Positions 12,700 through 23,589 of a DNA stretch of 64,000 bases are shown one piece after another. Numbering within the stretch: position 1 is the stretch's first letter; the number at the start of each line of letters is the position of its first letter. The position numbers were made by a program, and so were the translations under genes. Source of the stretch: Cryptomeria japonica (taxonomy: Eukaryota > Streptophyta > Pinopsida > Cupressales > Cupressaceae); assembly GCF_030272615.1 (NCBI RefSeq), contig NC_081406.1:143029041-143093040 (forward strand). The letters are read 5' to 3'. Under the pieces are notes generated by a model, which saw nothing but the letters and a program-made list of their open reading frames with translations, did not search any database and was not told where the DNA came from.

Positions 12700-13300
12700 G
12701 GTAGAAGGAACCACTTTCATTGCATGGATCCAAAGGTGGCCAAGAATCATGTTATACGAAAGGTCTAGTTCTAGAACTTGCAACACTTATTTTTTGTCAC
12801 TGGACCCACTCTAATAGATAAAGTGATTATTACTTTGGATGGATGATTAGAATCATCATAAGATTTTATTGTTATCCTCCTAGAAGGATTTATGCCACTT
12901 TCAACAAATCTAAGAGCAATTATAACTCTCAAAGTATAGATATTTAGGCTTTCTCCATTATCTATCAAAATTCATCTAATTTTGCAATTATAAATAATAC
13001 TTCAAGGTGTAAGGGATCATTATGATGAGGTCTATTGTGGGGGACATCATTGTCTATGAAAGAAATGTGTTCAGAGGTGGCAGGATGCCCTATCTTGGTC
13101 TGAAATTGGTCAACATCAATATCATTGGGCATGATAGACTCTTGCAAAGCCTTATCTTGGACGATTGACTTGTGTTAATTGGCTTAGGAGGGTTAGAAGG
13201 GGCTCCTTTTAATACTAGCTTGGATCTACGATTGGTCACTACACATGGGGCATTATACTCTTTAATCCTTATGGTTGATACATTATAGTATAACACCAAA
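12700..13300 (-). pseudogene. Gypsy polyprotein fragment: protease region
   Basis: The minus strand encodes a retropepsin-like segment. The active-site motif D-T/S-G is degraded to IDNGESLNIYTL, followed by INPSRRITIKSYDD, IRVGPV and a distal LSYNMILGHLWIHAMKVVPST, which fits the conserved ILGRPWIH motif of plant Gypsy proteases. The upstream part (LQESIMPNDIDVDQF) is linker. Stops and frameshifts interrupt it. No reverse transcriptase follows, because the sequence ends at the LTR boundary at 12,699. Confidence 0.7.
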
Positions 13301-13318
13301 AAAATTATAGTGTAATTT

Positions 13319-13638
13319 AAGGATAACTTTAAGAAACCCCCCTCTAAAAAAATATAAAATCTTGGGGAATCTTATATTTTTCAAAGAAAAATTAAGTTCT
13401 ATTGGCGAATCTGTCAATTTTTTTTTAATTATTGTTATTGTCATTTTTTTTAATCACATTTTTGTTGAAAATATTGGCAAATTTAAAACAATAATAGGAA
13501 ATTAACTAATCAACATGGTGAATACTTCTATTTTTAAAAAACATTATAAACATAATGAAAACACAATTCTAAGTGTAAACCAAACATAACCAACATAAGT
13601 GTCATTAAAAATTCTAAGTTGGGCCTTGTCTGCTAGCT
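13319..13638 (+). repeat. Direct repeat copy 1 (about 320 bp)
   Basis: Starts AAGGATAACTTTAAGAAAC and ends AAGTTGGGCCTTGTCTGC. It is clearly similar to 14,049-14,383 in the same orientation. No TG...CA ends or TIRs were recognised, so it could be a degenerate short-LTR element or a segmental duplication. Confidence 0.75.
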
Positions 13639-14048
13639 ACACCACCAATCTTCCCACAAGATGTGGGGACTCATATAGGAAGCTACAATTAATCCATTTT
13701 GACCTCATATAACAAGAAAAAACTAGTTAATCAATAGTTAACCTTGCAACAACCACTCCAATATGATCATCTACCTTGAAAATCTTCTTTTGGTAAGAAG
13801 AAAAATTTGAATTAGTATTTCCCACATTGGCTAATACTACATGTGTTGTAGATCTCAATACAACTGTAGTATACCCTTCTTAACTGCTTCCATTTCATAT
13901 TATACCTAGAACAATCTCCTTGTAGGACTCCATGTGGTCACATCTATGGCATAATGATTCCCAAACATCTTTGTAATGGGCTTCCTTGAAAGTTTTGGAT
14001 TTTGAAAGGTTAGTCCACTTTCTAAGGCTTCAAAAGTCCATAAAACAC
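13639..14048. other. Spacer between the direct repeats
   Basis: About 410 bp without a recognisable ORF or motif. Confidence 0.5.
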
Positions 14049-14383
14049 AAGGATAACTTTAAGAAACGACCCTCTAAAAAATTATTGAATCTTGGCAAAT
14101 GTTTCATATTTTGACAAAAAATATATTTTTTATTGGCAAATATGTCAATTTTTTTACTTTTTGATAATTATTCTTATTGGTGATTTTAATGTTAATCACA
14201 ATATTTTGTAGAAAATATTGGCGAATCTAAAACAATAATAGGAAATCCATTAATCAACATGATGAATACTTCTATTTTAAAAATACATTATAAACAAAAC
14301 TAAAACGCAACTCTAAGTGTAAACCAAACATAACTAATATAAGTGTCATTGAAATTTCTAAGTTGGGCTTTGTTTGCTAGTTG
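14049..14383 (+). repeat. Direct repeat copy 2 (about 335 bp)
   Basis: Starts AAGGATAACTTTAAGAAAC and ends AAGTTGGGCTTTGTTTGC. It matches 13,319-13,638 with scattered substitutions and small indels. Confidence 0.75.
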
Positions 14384-14906
14384 TATAGCGCTCATGCCTG
14401 ACTCATCTTTATTTGTGCATTGATAGAATTGTTAAGATTATTAGATGGTGTTTTGATTGATACTCATGGATTCATTTATATCTCAGATGCTTATGGATTA
14501 TGTTAGACATTCTATATTGACATTTGATACATTACTTGGATGATGGTATATCTTGGATTATTAAGATAGATATAATTATATTTGACGATCTATTTGCCCT
14601 CATTGTTGTGGATAGATTATATTGCTTATGATGGCATGATGGCATCTTGTTGTACTAACCCCACTTCATGATTATATTGGATTAGTTCATGCTATGATTA
14701 TTGTCATTGTGTTATGATTGTATTTGCAATAGAGATGATGTCATATCACACATTACGAGCATGATATGGCATTGTGATTATCCTCGCTTGATTATTTATG
14801 ATATATTCCATTGTATATGTTGTCTCATGGAAATTGGTGGTTGTAGGACTGCAAGTACTAAACATCGACTCCACCTAGACTCACGGTTATGAGCGTGGGG
14901 TGAACT
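14384..14906. other. No recognisable feature
   Basis: Sequence outside the left end of the large DNA transposon. I see no coding motif. Confidence 0.45.
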
Positions 14907-14930
14907 CACAATAATGGTTCCCACTTTTTT
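14907..14930 (+). repeat. Left terminal inverted repeat
   Basis: Reads CACAATAATGGTTCCCAC then a T-run and CCCAC. It matches the inverted right end (CACAGTAATGGTTCCCAC) at 17 of the first 18 positions and continues CTTTT before diverging. Confidence 0.75.
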
Positions 14931-15559
14931 CCCACTTTTGACAATGAGACTAGCATTTTGTCTGTAGATTCTAAAAATATTTTTTTCAAAAAATTTTGAA
15001 GATTTTTTTTTTAATATTTCCATCTCCTTCAAAAAGTAGTTTTTTACAGCAAACTACATTTTTTAAGAGTGATGTGCCTCCCAAAACACATAACTTTTTT
15101 TCTATAAATGATAAAAACTCAATTCTTTCGAATTTTGATTTGTAACATCAATATCTAGTGCTTGTTGTTGGTTTGATCGTGATATGTTGAATATTTTTCA
15201 TTTTATTAAGTTTTGAAGTTTGACTAGTTATAATTCAGACATAGGTTTAAGTTTGAACACATAACTTGTTCTATATATATCAAAATTTTATTTTATTTTA
15301 TTTGTTAGAAGAAGAAATCAATACCTGGGGCATAGATATTTTTCATAATTTTTTTGAATTAGTTTCATATTTTTCCCAATGCATTGAACAGAGAAGTTCA
15401 TGTTCAGTGAAAAACTAATATTTCATAAAATTAAAAAAATAAGAACATAATAAATTCACAATGTAATAAAATTATACTCGTTGGAAAGATTGCTCCAAGA
15501 GCTACCATCTTATATTTTTGGGTTATCAAGATTCTTTCATTTGTGCCTTGAACCAAAGG

Positions 15560-15790
15560 TCCGAAGGCAAAAACTTCTTAGAACTCCGAAAATTTGGGGA
15601 GAGATCTCTAATAAGGGGGTTCAAACGAACAACAATTCGAGTGAAGGGGGGTTTGCTTGAACCATAAGGGGTTCAATCGAACCCCTTGGGCAAAATAATG
15701 ACACGTACTTTCATGTAATGGTCGTGTTCAAACTAACTCGACCTTTTGTAACTGTCGGCATTTGTTCGAACCCTAGCTGACCCAATTTTT
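15560..15790. repeat. Left subterminal region with GTTCGAAC-type palindromes
   Basis: Contains GGGGTTCAATCGAACCCC (15,668-15,685) and related pieces such as GGGGGTTCAAACGAAC and TTGTTCGAACCC. The same palindrome family occurs just inside the right end. Subterminal motif clusters in CACTA-type elements are binding sites for element proteins; the same role here is inferred. Confidence 0.6.
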
Positions 15791-16089
15791 TTTTTTTTTT
15801 TACATTTTTGTACAATCATATAAATATACATAATTTTTTTCATTTTTTTACACACAAATGATTAAAACAATTCACATTTTTGGATGAAAGAAGACATTTA
15901 AAATTTATTTTGAGGGCAATGATTTTAAGATATTTGAAGGTTATTTTAAAAGCATGGGGAACAAGAAGAGAAGGAAAAATAAGACTTCAAGGAATTATTC
16001 TCCCGAGACGAAAAAAAGATATCCAGAACAAAGAAGGCAAAGATATCATGATGCAAGTGTGCATTTTTATTTTTATTTCTATTTAATTT

Positions 16090-16540
16090 TATATGTATTA
16101 CGTACCAAAAATTATGTTTATTTGTTAGTATTAGTTAAATATTTTTTATCTAATATTTTTATGAAAATTATTTTAAATAATATTAATTAAATTAAATTAA
16201 ATTAAATTATAGAATAATTATATCTTAATTAATTCTAAATGATTTTATTTATATTAAATTAATTGGAAATAGTAGGATTAAAAGTAATCTCGTTTTAATT
16301 AAAAATAATTATGTTTTAATTTGAAATAATATGTGTATTTGCAAATTTCAAATTCCATTAACTTGCTTGTTGCGCAATTGACAATTTCTCTCCCCCCTTA
16401 AGTCCATTTATAATAGATCATGGTTTTAATTTAAAATTTAGATCTTTAGGACCCCTCTCTTTCCTATTTATTATTTATAATTTATAATTTAATTTAATAG
16501 TCCATAATATATAATTTAGATTTAGATTTTGAAATCATGT
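16090..16540. other. AT-rich intron sequence
   Basis: Part of intron 1 of the transposase gene. Dominated by AATTAAAT runs (AAATTAAATTAAATTA near 16,185). No other signal. Confidence 0.5.
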
Positions 16541-17265
16541 GTCTTTATAGTTTAGCAAACACTTCAATTGGTGCTCTAAAATTAACAAACTTGTTTTTTA
16601 TGTCTTCAACAATAGGCTTTTTGTGTTTTATCCTTAGAAAGGGGCCTGCCTCCTGAGTAGCCCTTAAGGCTCGGTGAGAGGGAACGAGCCAAAGTGGTAA
16701 CAAGCTAAAGCCAAGCTCTTCCAAGCCACTATAAATAAATGTGTTTGTGATGAAAGTTATGAGCAACGGGTGTTACATGTTGTATAATGACGTTATGAAT
16801 CCCCATAAACCCTATAGAGCGCAACCTCTATAGGCTAAGAGGCCTTCCATTTAACGGAGTGTGACATGCTGTTGATTAAAGCCACCCGAACGAATGCCCT
16901 TACTAGACACCTTTTGTGTTAGAAGCCAAAAACCTTCTAGTTGTTGGTGCAAGAGGTCGAACATTTGAACTGGCTCACATTCTTAAGGTTCTTAGTAGAG
17001 ATACAAAGTTTGCCATAGGGATTTTTTGTGGGGACTAATGCTTGGCTACCTCAAAGAAGTGAGTGTCATAGAGGGGAGCCAGTGGGGTCAAGCACCTAAG
17101 TATCCACTTTGAATTGCATAGCTCGGGGTAACCCCCCAAGTGAGATTCAACAACTACTGTCTCATCCAACCCTAGGATTTGTGCTTGCATGGTCAACACA
17201 ATCAAACATTTTCAAACAAACAAACATTGTGTCTTCTTTGTTTTCAAGTGTATGCAAAAATATTT
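16540..17265 (+). mobile_element. Gypsy leader fragment inside intron 1
   Basis: It is homologous to 60,695-61,425 in the Gypsy leader on the right. Both start TAG...TAGCAAACACTTCAATTGGTGC, share blocks such as CTTCCAA(A/G)CCACTATAAA, ACTAATGCTTGGCT/ACTGATGCTTGGCT and TAAGTATCCACT(T/C)TGAAT, and end near CATTGTGTCTTC...AAGTGTATGCAAAA. No LTR, primer site or gag accompanies it here. It is therefore either a captured fragment or a remnant of a deleted insertion. The palindromic array begins exactly where homology fades. Confidence 0.7.
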
Positions 17266-17414
17266 CACATTATACTCGAGTCCCCTTAAAACCTATATTA
17301 TGTGAAACTAAGACCTATTATGTGATATTAAGACCTATTATATGCGATAATACCTATCTTGAATATGACATAATAGAACCTATTATGACATAATAGGTCT
17401 TATTGTGACTTAAT
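17266..17414. repeat. Left palindromic array, first part
   Basis: Interspersed CCTATTATG, GACATAATAGG and CCCCTTAAGACC-like phrases in both orientations. It continues at 25,530 once the LINE is removed. Confidence 0.7.
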
Positions 17415-17430
17415 AACATGACCACATATG
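17415..17430. repeat. Target-site duplication of the LINE (left)
   Basis: AACATGACCACATATG, matched at 25,514-25,529 by AATATGAACACATATG (14 of 16 identical). Confidence 0.8.
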
Positions 17431-17461
17431 TGTGTGTCAATAAGTGGAAGAAGTGAAAGAA

Positions 17462-19221
17462 ATGGATAGCTCGCATGGAGGAGTAGGAGAAGGCGGCAAT
17501 GGTAGAATGCAAATTTTGAATTCTTTGCAAGGTGGGAACTCTGGTTCCAATGGAGGAAGCGGCCAGATCAATGGAGTTGGCCAGATGGGGGAGAAGGACA
17601 AGCCTCCAGATATTCTGTAGGCTGACGGTACTCTACCAGAGAATAATGCAAGTCTTGGAAATGCGGTTGGGGGGTCCAGCCCACGTGAAGCGGTTTGTGA
17701 GATTGGACAAGAAACTAGAAAGTGGTCAACCCTCTTTGGAACTAGACCTTCTAGGAAATCTTCCCTGCCTCCTATCAAGAATATATCGGATCTGAATGGT
17801 GGTAAGTTTTCCATCTCTATCCCCAACTCGGTAGTGGATCATAACATAAGCGGCATGTCGAACTCTTTGGTGGGTAAATTTATGGGACCACATCCAAACA
17901 TTGAGGTTGTTAGGGCCTATGTTAAACGAAAATGGGCTTTGAAAGGTAATGTTGAAATTTTGGCTCTGCCCAAAGGTCTTCTCACCTTTTCATTTTCATG
18001 TGATGAAGACAAAATAAGGATCCTCTGTGGTAGCCCTTGGTTGGTTGGAAAGACAGCTCTGGTCCTCCAAAAATAACATATGAATATAAATATGTGATTC
18101 TCTTCTGGTGCAAGTCCCAATTTGGGTTAAGTTACCAGGTCTGCCTATTGAGTATTGGGCAGAAAGTATTTTCTCAGGTATAGCAAGCTCTTTTGGTTAG
18201 CTCCTCTTAATAGATCCAGTCACAACTTCAAGAAGGAGTCTCACTCATGCCAGATTTTGTGTAGGGGTCACCCACAATGCAAATATGCCTGAGCAGATAG
18301 ATATTGTGTCAAAGTTGGGAACTTGGAAACAACAAATTGAATATGAATCCATCCCCTTTGCTTGCTTCCACTACAAAAAAGTAGGTCACTAGGCTAAACA
18401 TTGTCCTCTCAAGCCCAAAGGGGAGAATAAGCAAGCCAAAACTATAGTATAAAGTAAAAAGTCTCCAGAGAAAAAAGTATGGCAAGTCAAGAATTCAGAA
18501 AATAAGGAAACTGACCTAGTTGATATCAACTATTTTGGATGCCTGGGGGAGAATAAGGATGCGGTCTCCTTAGCCTCTATCTCTAAACATATCCCCCTAG
18601 GAATCTTTGAGGAAGGAATGAATGAAAGCAGACAACCCCTTGGGAGGGAAGACCCGAAGAGAGGAAATAATAGATAAGAATGAATCTTCTAAAGAAAATA
18701 CCCAAATGGTAATTGCTGACACCTTGGCTAGTGAGGAAGCTTCCAATGAAGAGGATCAGAAGGATAAGGATATTAAGGAAGTGGAACAATCTGAGGAAGG
18801 GGAGATCACTGGCTCACAAGAAGAAAAGGCTGACTCTTCCCCTCTCACAATTAGTTCTGATTTGCAAGAAGCCCAAAAATGTGCTATATTGGTTCTGAAC
18901 CTTTCAGATTCAAATCAAGCCTCTAAAACAGTCTATAGCTCTTCACATGATTCTAGATCACCTAAATGGGGTAATGAAGAGGAAATTTATAGAATCCTTA
19001 GTAATCCTGAAATGGTTTTTGAGAAAGAAGGCGAATGGAAAATTCCAAAACACAGGAACAAAAAAGGATCCACTCCCTCTATCGCCCAATTAAGGAGGTA
19101 TAGTAGAATTGCTCAAGTTGATGTAGGGTATGTCTCCTCATCTCCAGGATGACCTTCAAACCACAAATTCAGAGATAAGAAGGCCAGCAAGAACATAGAA
19201 GATGAGACTCAGAGGACTCTG
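17462..19221 (+). pseudogene. LINE ORF1: DUF4283 and zinc-knuckle protein, broken
   Basis: The ATG at 17,462 opens a Gly-rich N-terminus. A DUF4283-like domain follows at 17,860-18,240 (SLVGKFMGPHPNIEVVRAYV, WALKGNVEILALPKGLLTF, LPGLPIEYWAESIFSGIASS), then a zinc knuckle near 18,364 (CFHYKKVGH-stop-AKHC, second Cys lost to Tyr). The C-terminal part from 18,622 is acidic and Ser-rich. Plant L1 ORF1 proteins of this type bind element RNA and form the retrotransposition particle. Stops near 17,620 and 18,076 and frameshifts near 18,110-18,360 inactivate it. Confidence 0.8.
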
Positions 19222-19247
19222 AAGGAGTTAGGAATTGGTAAGTAATC

Positions 19248-22200
19248 ATGAAGATTGTTTCTTGGAACATTAGGGGACTTACTAATCCCCACAAGCATGA
19301 TATTATTAGGAATATGATTAGGGATAGTAAACGTATTATTTTTTTATTCAAGAAACTAAGATGAGTAGACATAAGGTTGAAGCTTTGAATTCCTTTAAAT
19401 ATGGGAGCATTTGTGGTGGCAGCTTGGAAGGTGCCTCTGGAGGCATTGCAACAATTTGGAATCTCAATAGTGTTAGAGGTCAAGTTCTTATTCAAGAAAG
19501 TAATTTTTCTTGCATTAAATTTGAGCATTTAAAAGATGAAACTTCTTGGGTCCTCACAAACATTTATGCTCCTAACACCTTGAAAGCCAGAAGCAATTTT
19601 TGGAAAAAACTTAAGGAAATAAGGGACAACTTCAAGAACCTCAACGAGCTGGTCATGGGAGACTTCAACACCCCATTGAGAGAGGAGGACAAATTTGGTG
19701 GAAGCCCTTCTCAGTTGGATAGAAGACTTTCCCTCATGGATTTTATAAACACTCAGGCTCTTAATGATGTGGAGATGCAGGGTTTCAATTACACTTGGAC
19801 TAACAGGAGGGCTGGAAATGAACTTATTCAAGTTTGCCTTGACAGGGATCTTATTTCTAATGATTGGTATAGACACTAATTTTGTTCTCTATCTTCTCAC
19901 ATTCATGTTGGGTCTGACCACTATCCCATAACTCTTATTGCTGACCCCATAAACAAGAGAAGGCATTTTCCTTTTAGGTTTGAAAAAATGTGGACTTTAC
20001 ATCCGAATCTTACCCATAAAATTCAGGAATGGTGGAACATTCAAGTTAAGGGTATTTCCATGTATAGAGTTGTGAAGAAACTTAAAAGCATAAAAGAAAG
20101 TGTAAGGACTTGGAATAAATCCAGTTTTGAGAATATTTTTGAGGCCAAAGGAAAAATTCAGGAAGACTTCAATAAAATATAGGTCCAAATCCAGAAGGAT
20201 GGATTCTCTATTGTGACTATTATTGAAGAAAATGATATCCTCAAAAGATACCATGAAATCATTGATAAAGAAGAAGCTTTTTGGAAGCAGAGGTCTAGAT
20301 GTATTTGGCTGAAGGAAGGAGATAAGAATACCGGATTCTTCCATATGTCGACAATCAAACATAAAGCAGCTAATAGGATCAAAAAATTGATGGTGGACAA
20401 TGTGGAGCTGGTCAAGGAGGAGGAGATAAGAAATGAGGCCAAAAGTTTCTTCTTTGATATTCTTTGTAAGCATCAAAGCTTGGATGATGATGTTCAAAAT
20501 TCCTTCCTTCAGAACATTCCTTTCCTTATTGATGAGTAGAAGAATTCTTTCTTAACTTCCATCCCATCGAATTTGGAGATCAGAAATGTTGTCTTTTATT
20601 TTGAAGGAAAAAATCCCCTGGACCTGATGGATTCCCTATGTTCTTTTTCCAAGAGTTTTGGGATATTGTTGGGAAAGATGTCTCTAGTGAGGTTAAAGAA
20701 TTTTGAGGGGCTAGAAAACTTCTGAAAGAAATTAATGGAACCTTCATCGATTTAATCCCCAAAATTCAAGGTGATGACTCCATGGATAAGCTCAAGCCAA
20801 TCAATGCAACTCTTTTTATAAGATAATTTCCAAGGTCCTAACCTCTAGACTCTTAAAAGTCCTTCCATCTTTGATCAGTAATCAACAAAATGGTTTTGTG
20901 CCAGGAAGGCAAATTCTTGATTCCATCATAACTATCCATGAGAACATCCATTCCCTTGTTATGGCTAAGAAGCAGGGTTTTATTCTCAAGCTTGATCTAT
21001 CTAAGGCCTATGACCGGGTCGATTGGTCTTTCCTCATGAAGGTCCTTTTGGCTTTTGGGTTCTCTAACAAATGTGTGGACCTCTTCAAGCAACTTATCTC
21101 CTATGCCTCCTTTGTTTTTCTTGTTAATGGATCTCCCTCCTCCTTCTTTAAAGCCTCTAGAGGATTGAGGCAAGGGGACCCCATCTCCCCTATTCTCTTC
21201 ATAATTATGGCTAAATGTTTTGGTAGGTCCATGGAAAGCATGGTGACTAGAGGTATTTTTAAAGGTCTCCAACCCTCCTCTGTAGATCATACTTGCTCCC
21301 ACCAAAAATTTGTGAATGACACCATCATTATGGGGGACTCAAGCATTTCGGAAGCCAGAATCTTGAAGGACACCCTTTGCAAGTTTGCATCTGCTTCTGG
21401 ATAGATTATCAAATGGGTTAAAAGTGAAGTGTTTTTCATCAACACTCCTGAGTGAAGACAACATAGAACTAGCAAAATTTAGGAATGTCAGATTGTTGGT
21501 ATCCCTGCTACCTACCTAGGCCTCCCCCTGGGCATTGCTCCACCTAATTCCTTTTTGAGTTCTTTGGTGGATAAATTTCAAAGAAATCTTGTTGGTTGGA
21601 AAGGTCCTCTCCTAAGTTAGGCTGACAAGCTACAAATTCTTTAAGAATCCCTTCAAAGCATTCCTATTTATACCCTCAACCTCTTTAGAATTCCAGTTAA
21701 GTTTGTTGATGCTATTGAGAAAATTCAAAAAAAAATTCTTTGGTGTGGGGTAGAGGAAAAGAAAAGAATGGCATTAGTGGCTTGGGATAAGGTTTGTAGA
21801 TTGAAAAGAAAAGGTGGTTTAGGCCTGAGGAGAATCTGGACCCTCAATGAAGCTCTTTTGTCTAAATAGGTTTGGAGATTGTTCCACTCTGATAGTGAGT
21901 GGTGTAAAATTTGGAGAAGTATCCTCTTCTGTCTTCTTCTCTTTTCTCTTTCATTAATTTTGATTTCAGTATCAATGGGTCTCACATTTGGAATCATGCC
22001 TCTAAGTGTAAAGACAACATTACCAAAGGGGTGAAATGGAGAGTTGGTAATGGTAGGAAAGTTAGATTTTGGGAAGATCCCTGGTTGCTTGATAAGCCTT
22101 TGATGGAAATCCCTGATTGGGCCCCTTTTGCTGCCCCCTGTAAAAGAGTCTTTGGTTCCTTGGTTGAGGGGTATCAGATAGGTGATAAATGGCATAACAT

Positions 22201-23411
22201 TGAAGGTATTCACCCTGACTTCATCAATCTTAAGAAACACCTATCTTTTGCTTGGTTGAACAATGAGGAAGATACTCTTATTTGGAAATTTGAACTCAAA
22301 GGCAACATTACTATTTCTTCTATGTATGGAGTGCTATCTCCAACCCCCTCAAAGAACCCCTTTTGGTCTAAAGCCTGGATAAAGGGTCTTATCCCAAAGA
22401 TCAATATTTTCTATTGGACCATCCTCCAAAACAAAATTTTGACTTTAGACAACCTAAAGGTTAGAGGTTTTATCTTCCCAAATATGTGTGCTTTATGTCT
22501 TGAGAAGGAAGAGTCTGTGTACCATTTGGCAATCCACTGTTCCTTCACTGCTTCAATTTGGGAAAGTTTTCTTAAGATTTTTTGTATGGAATGGGTGTTT
22601 CCTAACTCTATCCAAGATTTTTTCTATTCTTGGAGTTATCATTGGTCTAATCCCACTTTGAGATCTTTGTGGAAGCTCTCACTCCCTCACATCCTGTAGG
22701 GGATCTGGAAAGAAAGAAACAACCACATCTTTAGGGATACGTCTCTCACCCAGGGTATTGTTTTTTAGAAAATTCAAAGGGCTATTGTGGAGAACATGCA
22801 ATCCTATCAACCCCATGGAAACTCACATACTCAACTCCTAGAATCTAAAGAGTGTTGTTATTATTGATTCTAAACAAAGCAAGAGACTTGAAGCTAAATG
22901 GAACTCTCCCCCTCATGGATGGCTCAAAATTAACTTTGACAGAGTTTCCAAAGGCAATCCTGGCCCAACGGGATGTGGTGCAATTCTCAGAGATGAAAAT
23001 GGCATTTATAAGGAAATGATTTTTGTTCCTATAGGTTGCCAAAATAACCACATGACAGAAGCTATGGATGCTCTCCAAGACATTCCCTTGGCTAAAAGGT
23101 GGAACTGTCCCTATCTATGGATTGAGGGGGACTCTAATAATATCATTAAATGCCTTAAATGAATTTCTAAGCCCTCATGGACTATCAACAATATTATAAA
23201 GGCTTCTAGAGATCTCATCAACACCTTCGATAAATGTTTTATTTTGCACATTTATCGTGAAGCAAATGGCCCTGCCGATTGGGCAGCCAACATGGCGGTC
23301 ACTCATAACAATATGGTTACCTGGAAGGGTGAGGAGGATCTCCTCAATGATGCCAGATCGATCATTTTCATGGATCGATATAACTACACTCCAAAGATCA
23401 TAAATGGATAA
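19248..23411 (+). pseudogene. LINE ORF2: endonuclease, reverse transcriptase, RNase H, broken
   Basis: It starts MKIVSWNIRGLTNP, the usual start of plant L1 ORF2. The endonuclease domain has GDFNTPL and FNYTWTNRRAGNELIQVCLDR. The reverse transcriptase (about 20,560-21,900) has NGFVPGRQILDS, LKLDLSKAYDRVDW and RGLRQGDPISP, but the catalytic FADD box reads FVND. A zf-RVT region follows (WRVGNGRKVRFWEDPW; CALCLEKEESVYHLAIHC near 22,490). An RNase H domain at 22,900-23,320 has FDR for FDG, MTEAMDAL, IEGDSNN and REANGPADWAA. RNase H occurs in one subset of plant L1 lineages. Multiple stops and frameshifts are present. Confidence 0.88.
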
Positions 23412-23589
23412 AATAATGATTAATAGTATTACTTGGAGGGCTATTACTACTTATCATTGTGTCAATACCATTAATGACAATATGAATGCCACCTTTTCCC
23501 ACACTTTCTAGGTATTTGGGGTCACTTTGAGAAATTTCTTTCCTGTATCTTTCTGCAACTCTTGGTTTCTTGTTTTGAACTATGAAACT

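Noticed and set aside
15880-16086. Overlapping ORF starting at 15,880
   Set aside because: It is in another frame from the basic exon at 15,954, whose frame and phase-1 donor join correctly to exon 2 at 26,275.
19529-19876. Long antisense ORFs in the LINE and Gypsy coding regions
   Set aside because: They overlap clearly recognisable endonuclease and reverse transcriptase sequence on the other strand and show no motifs of their own.
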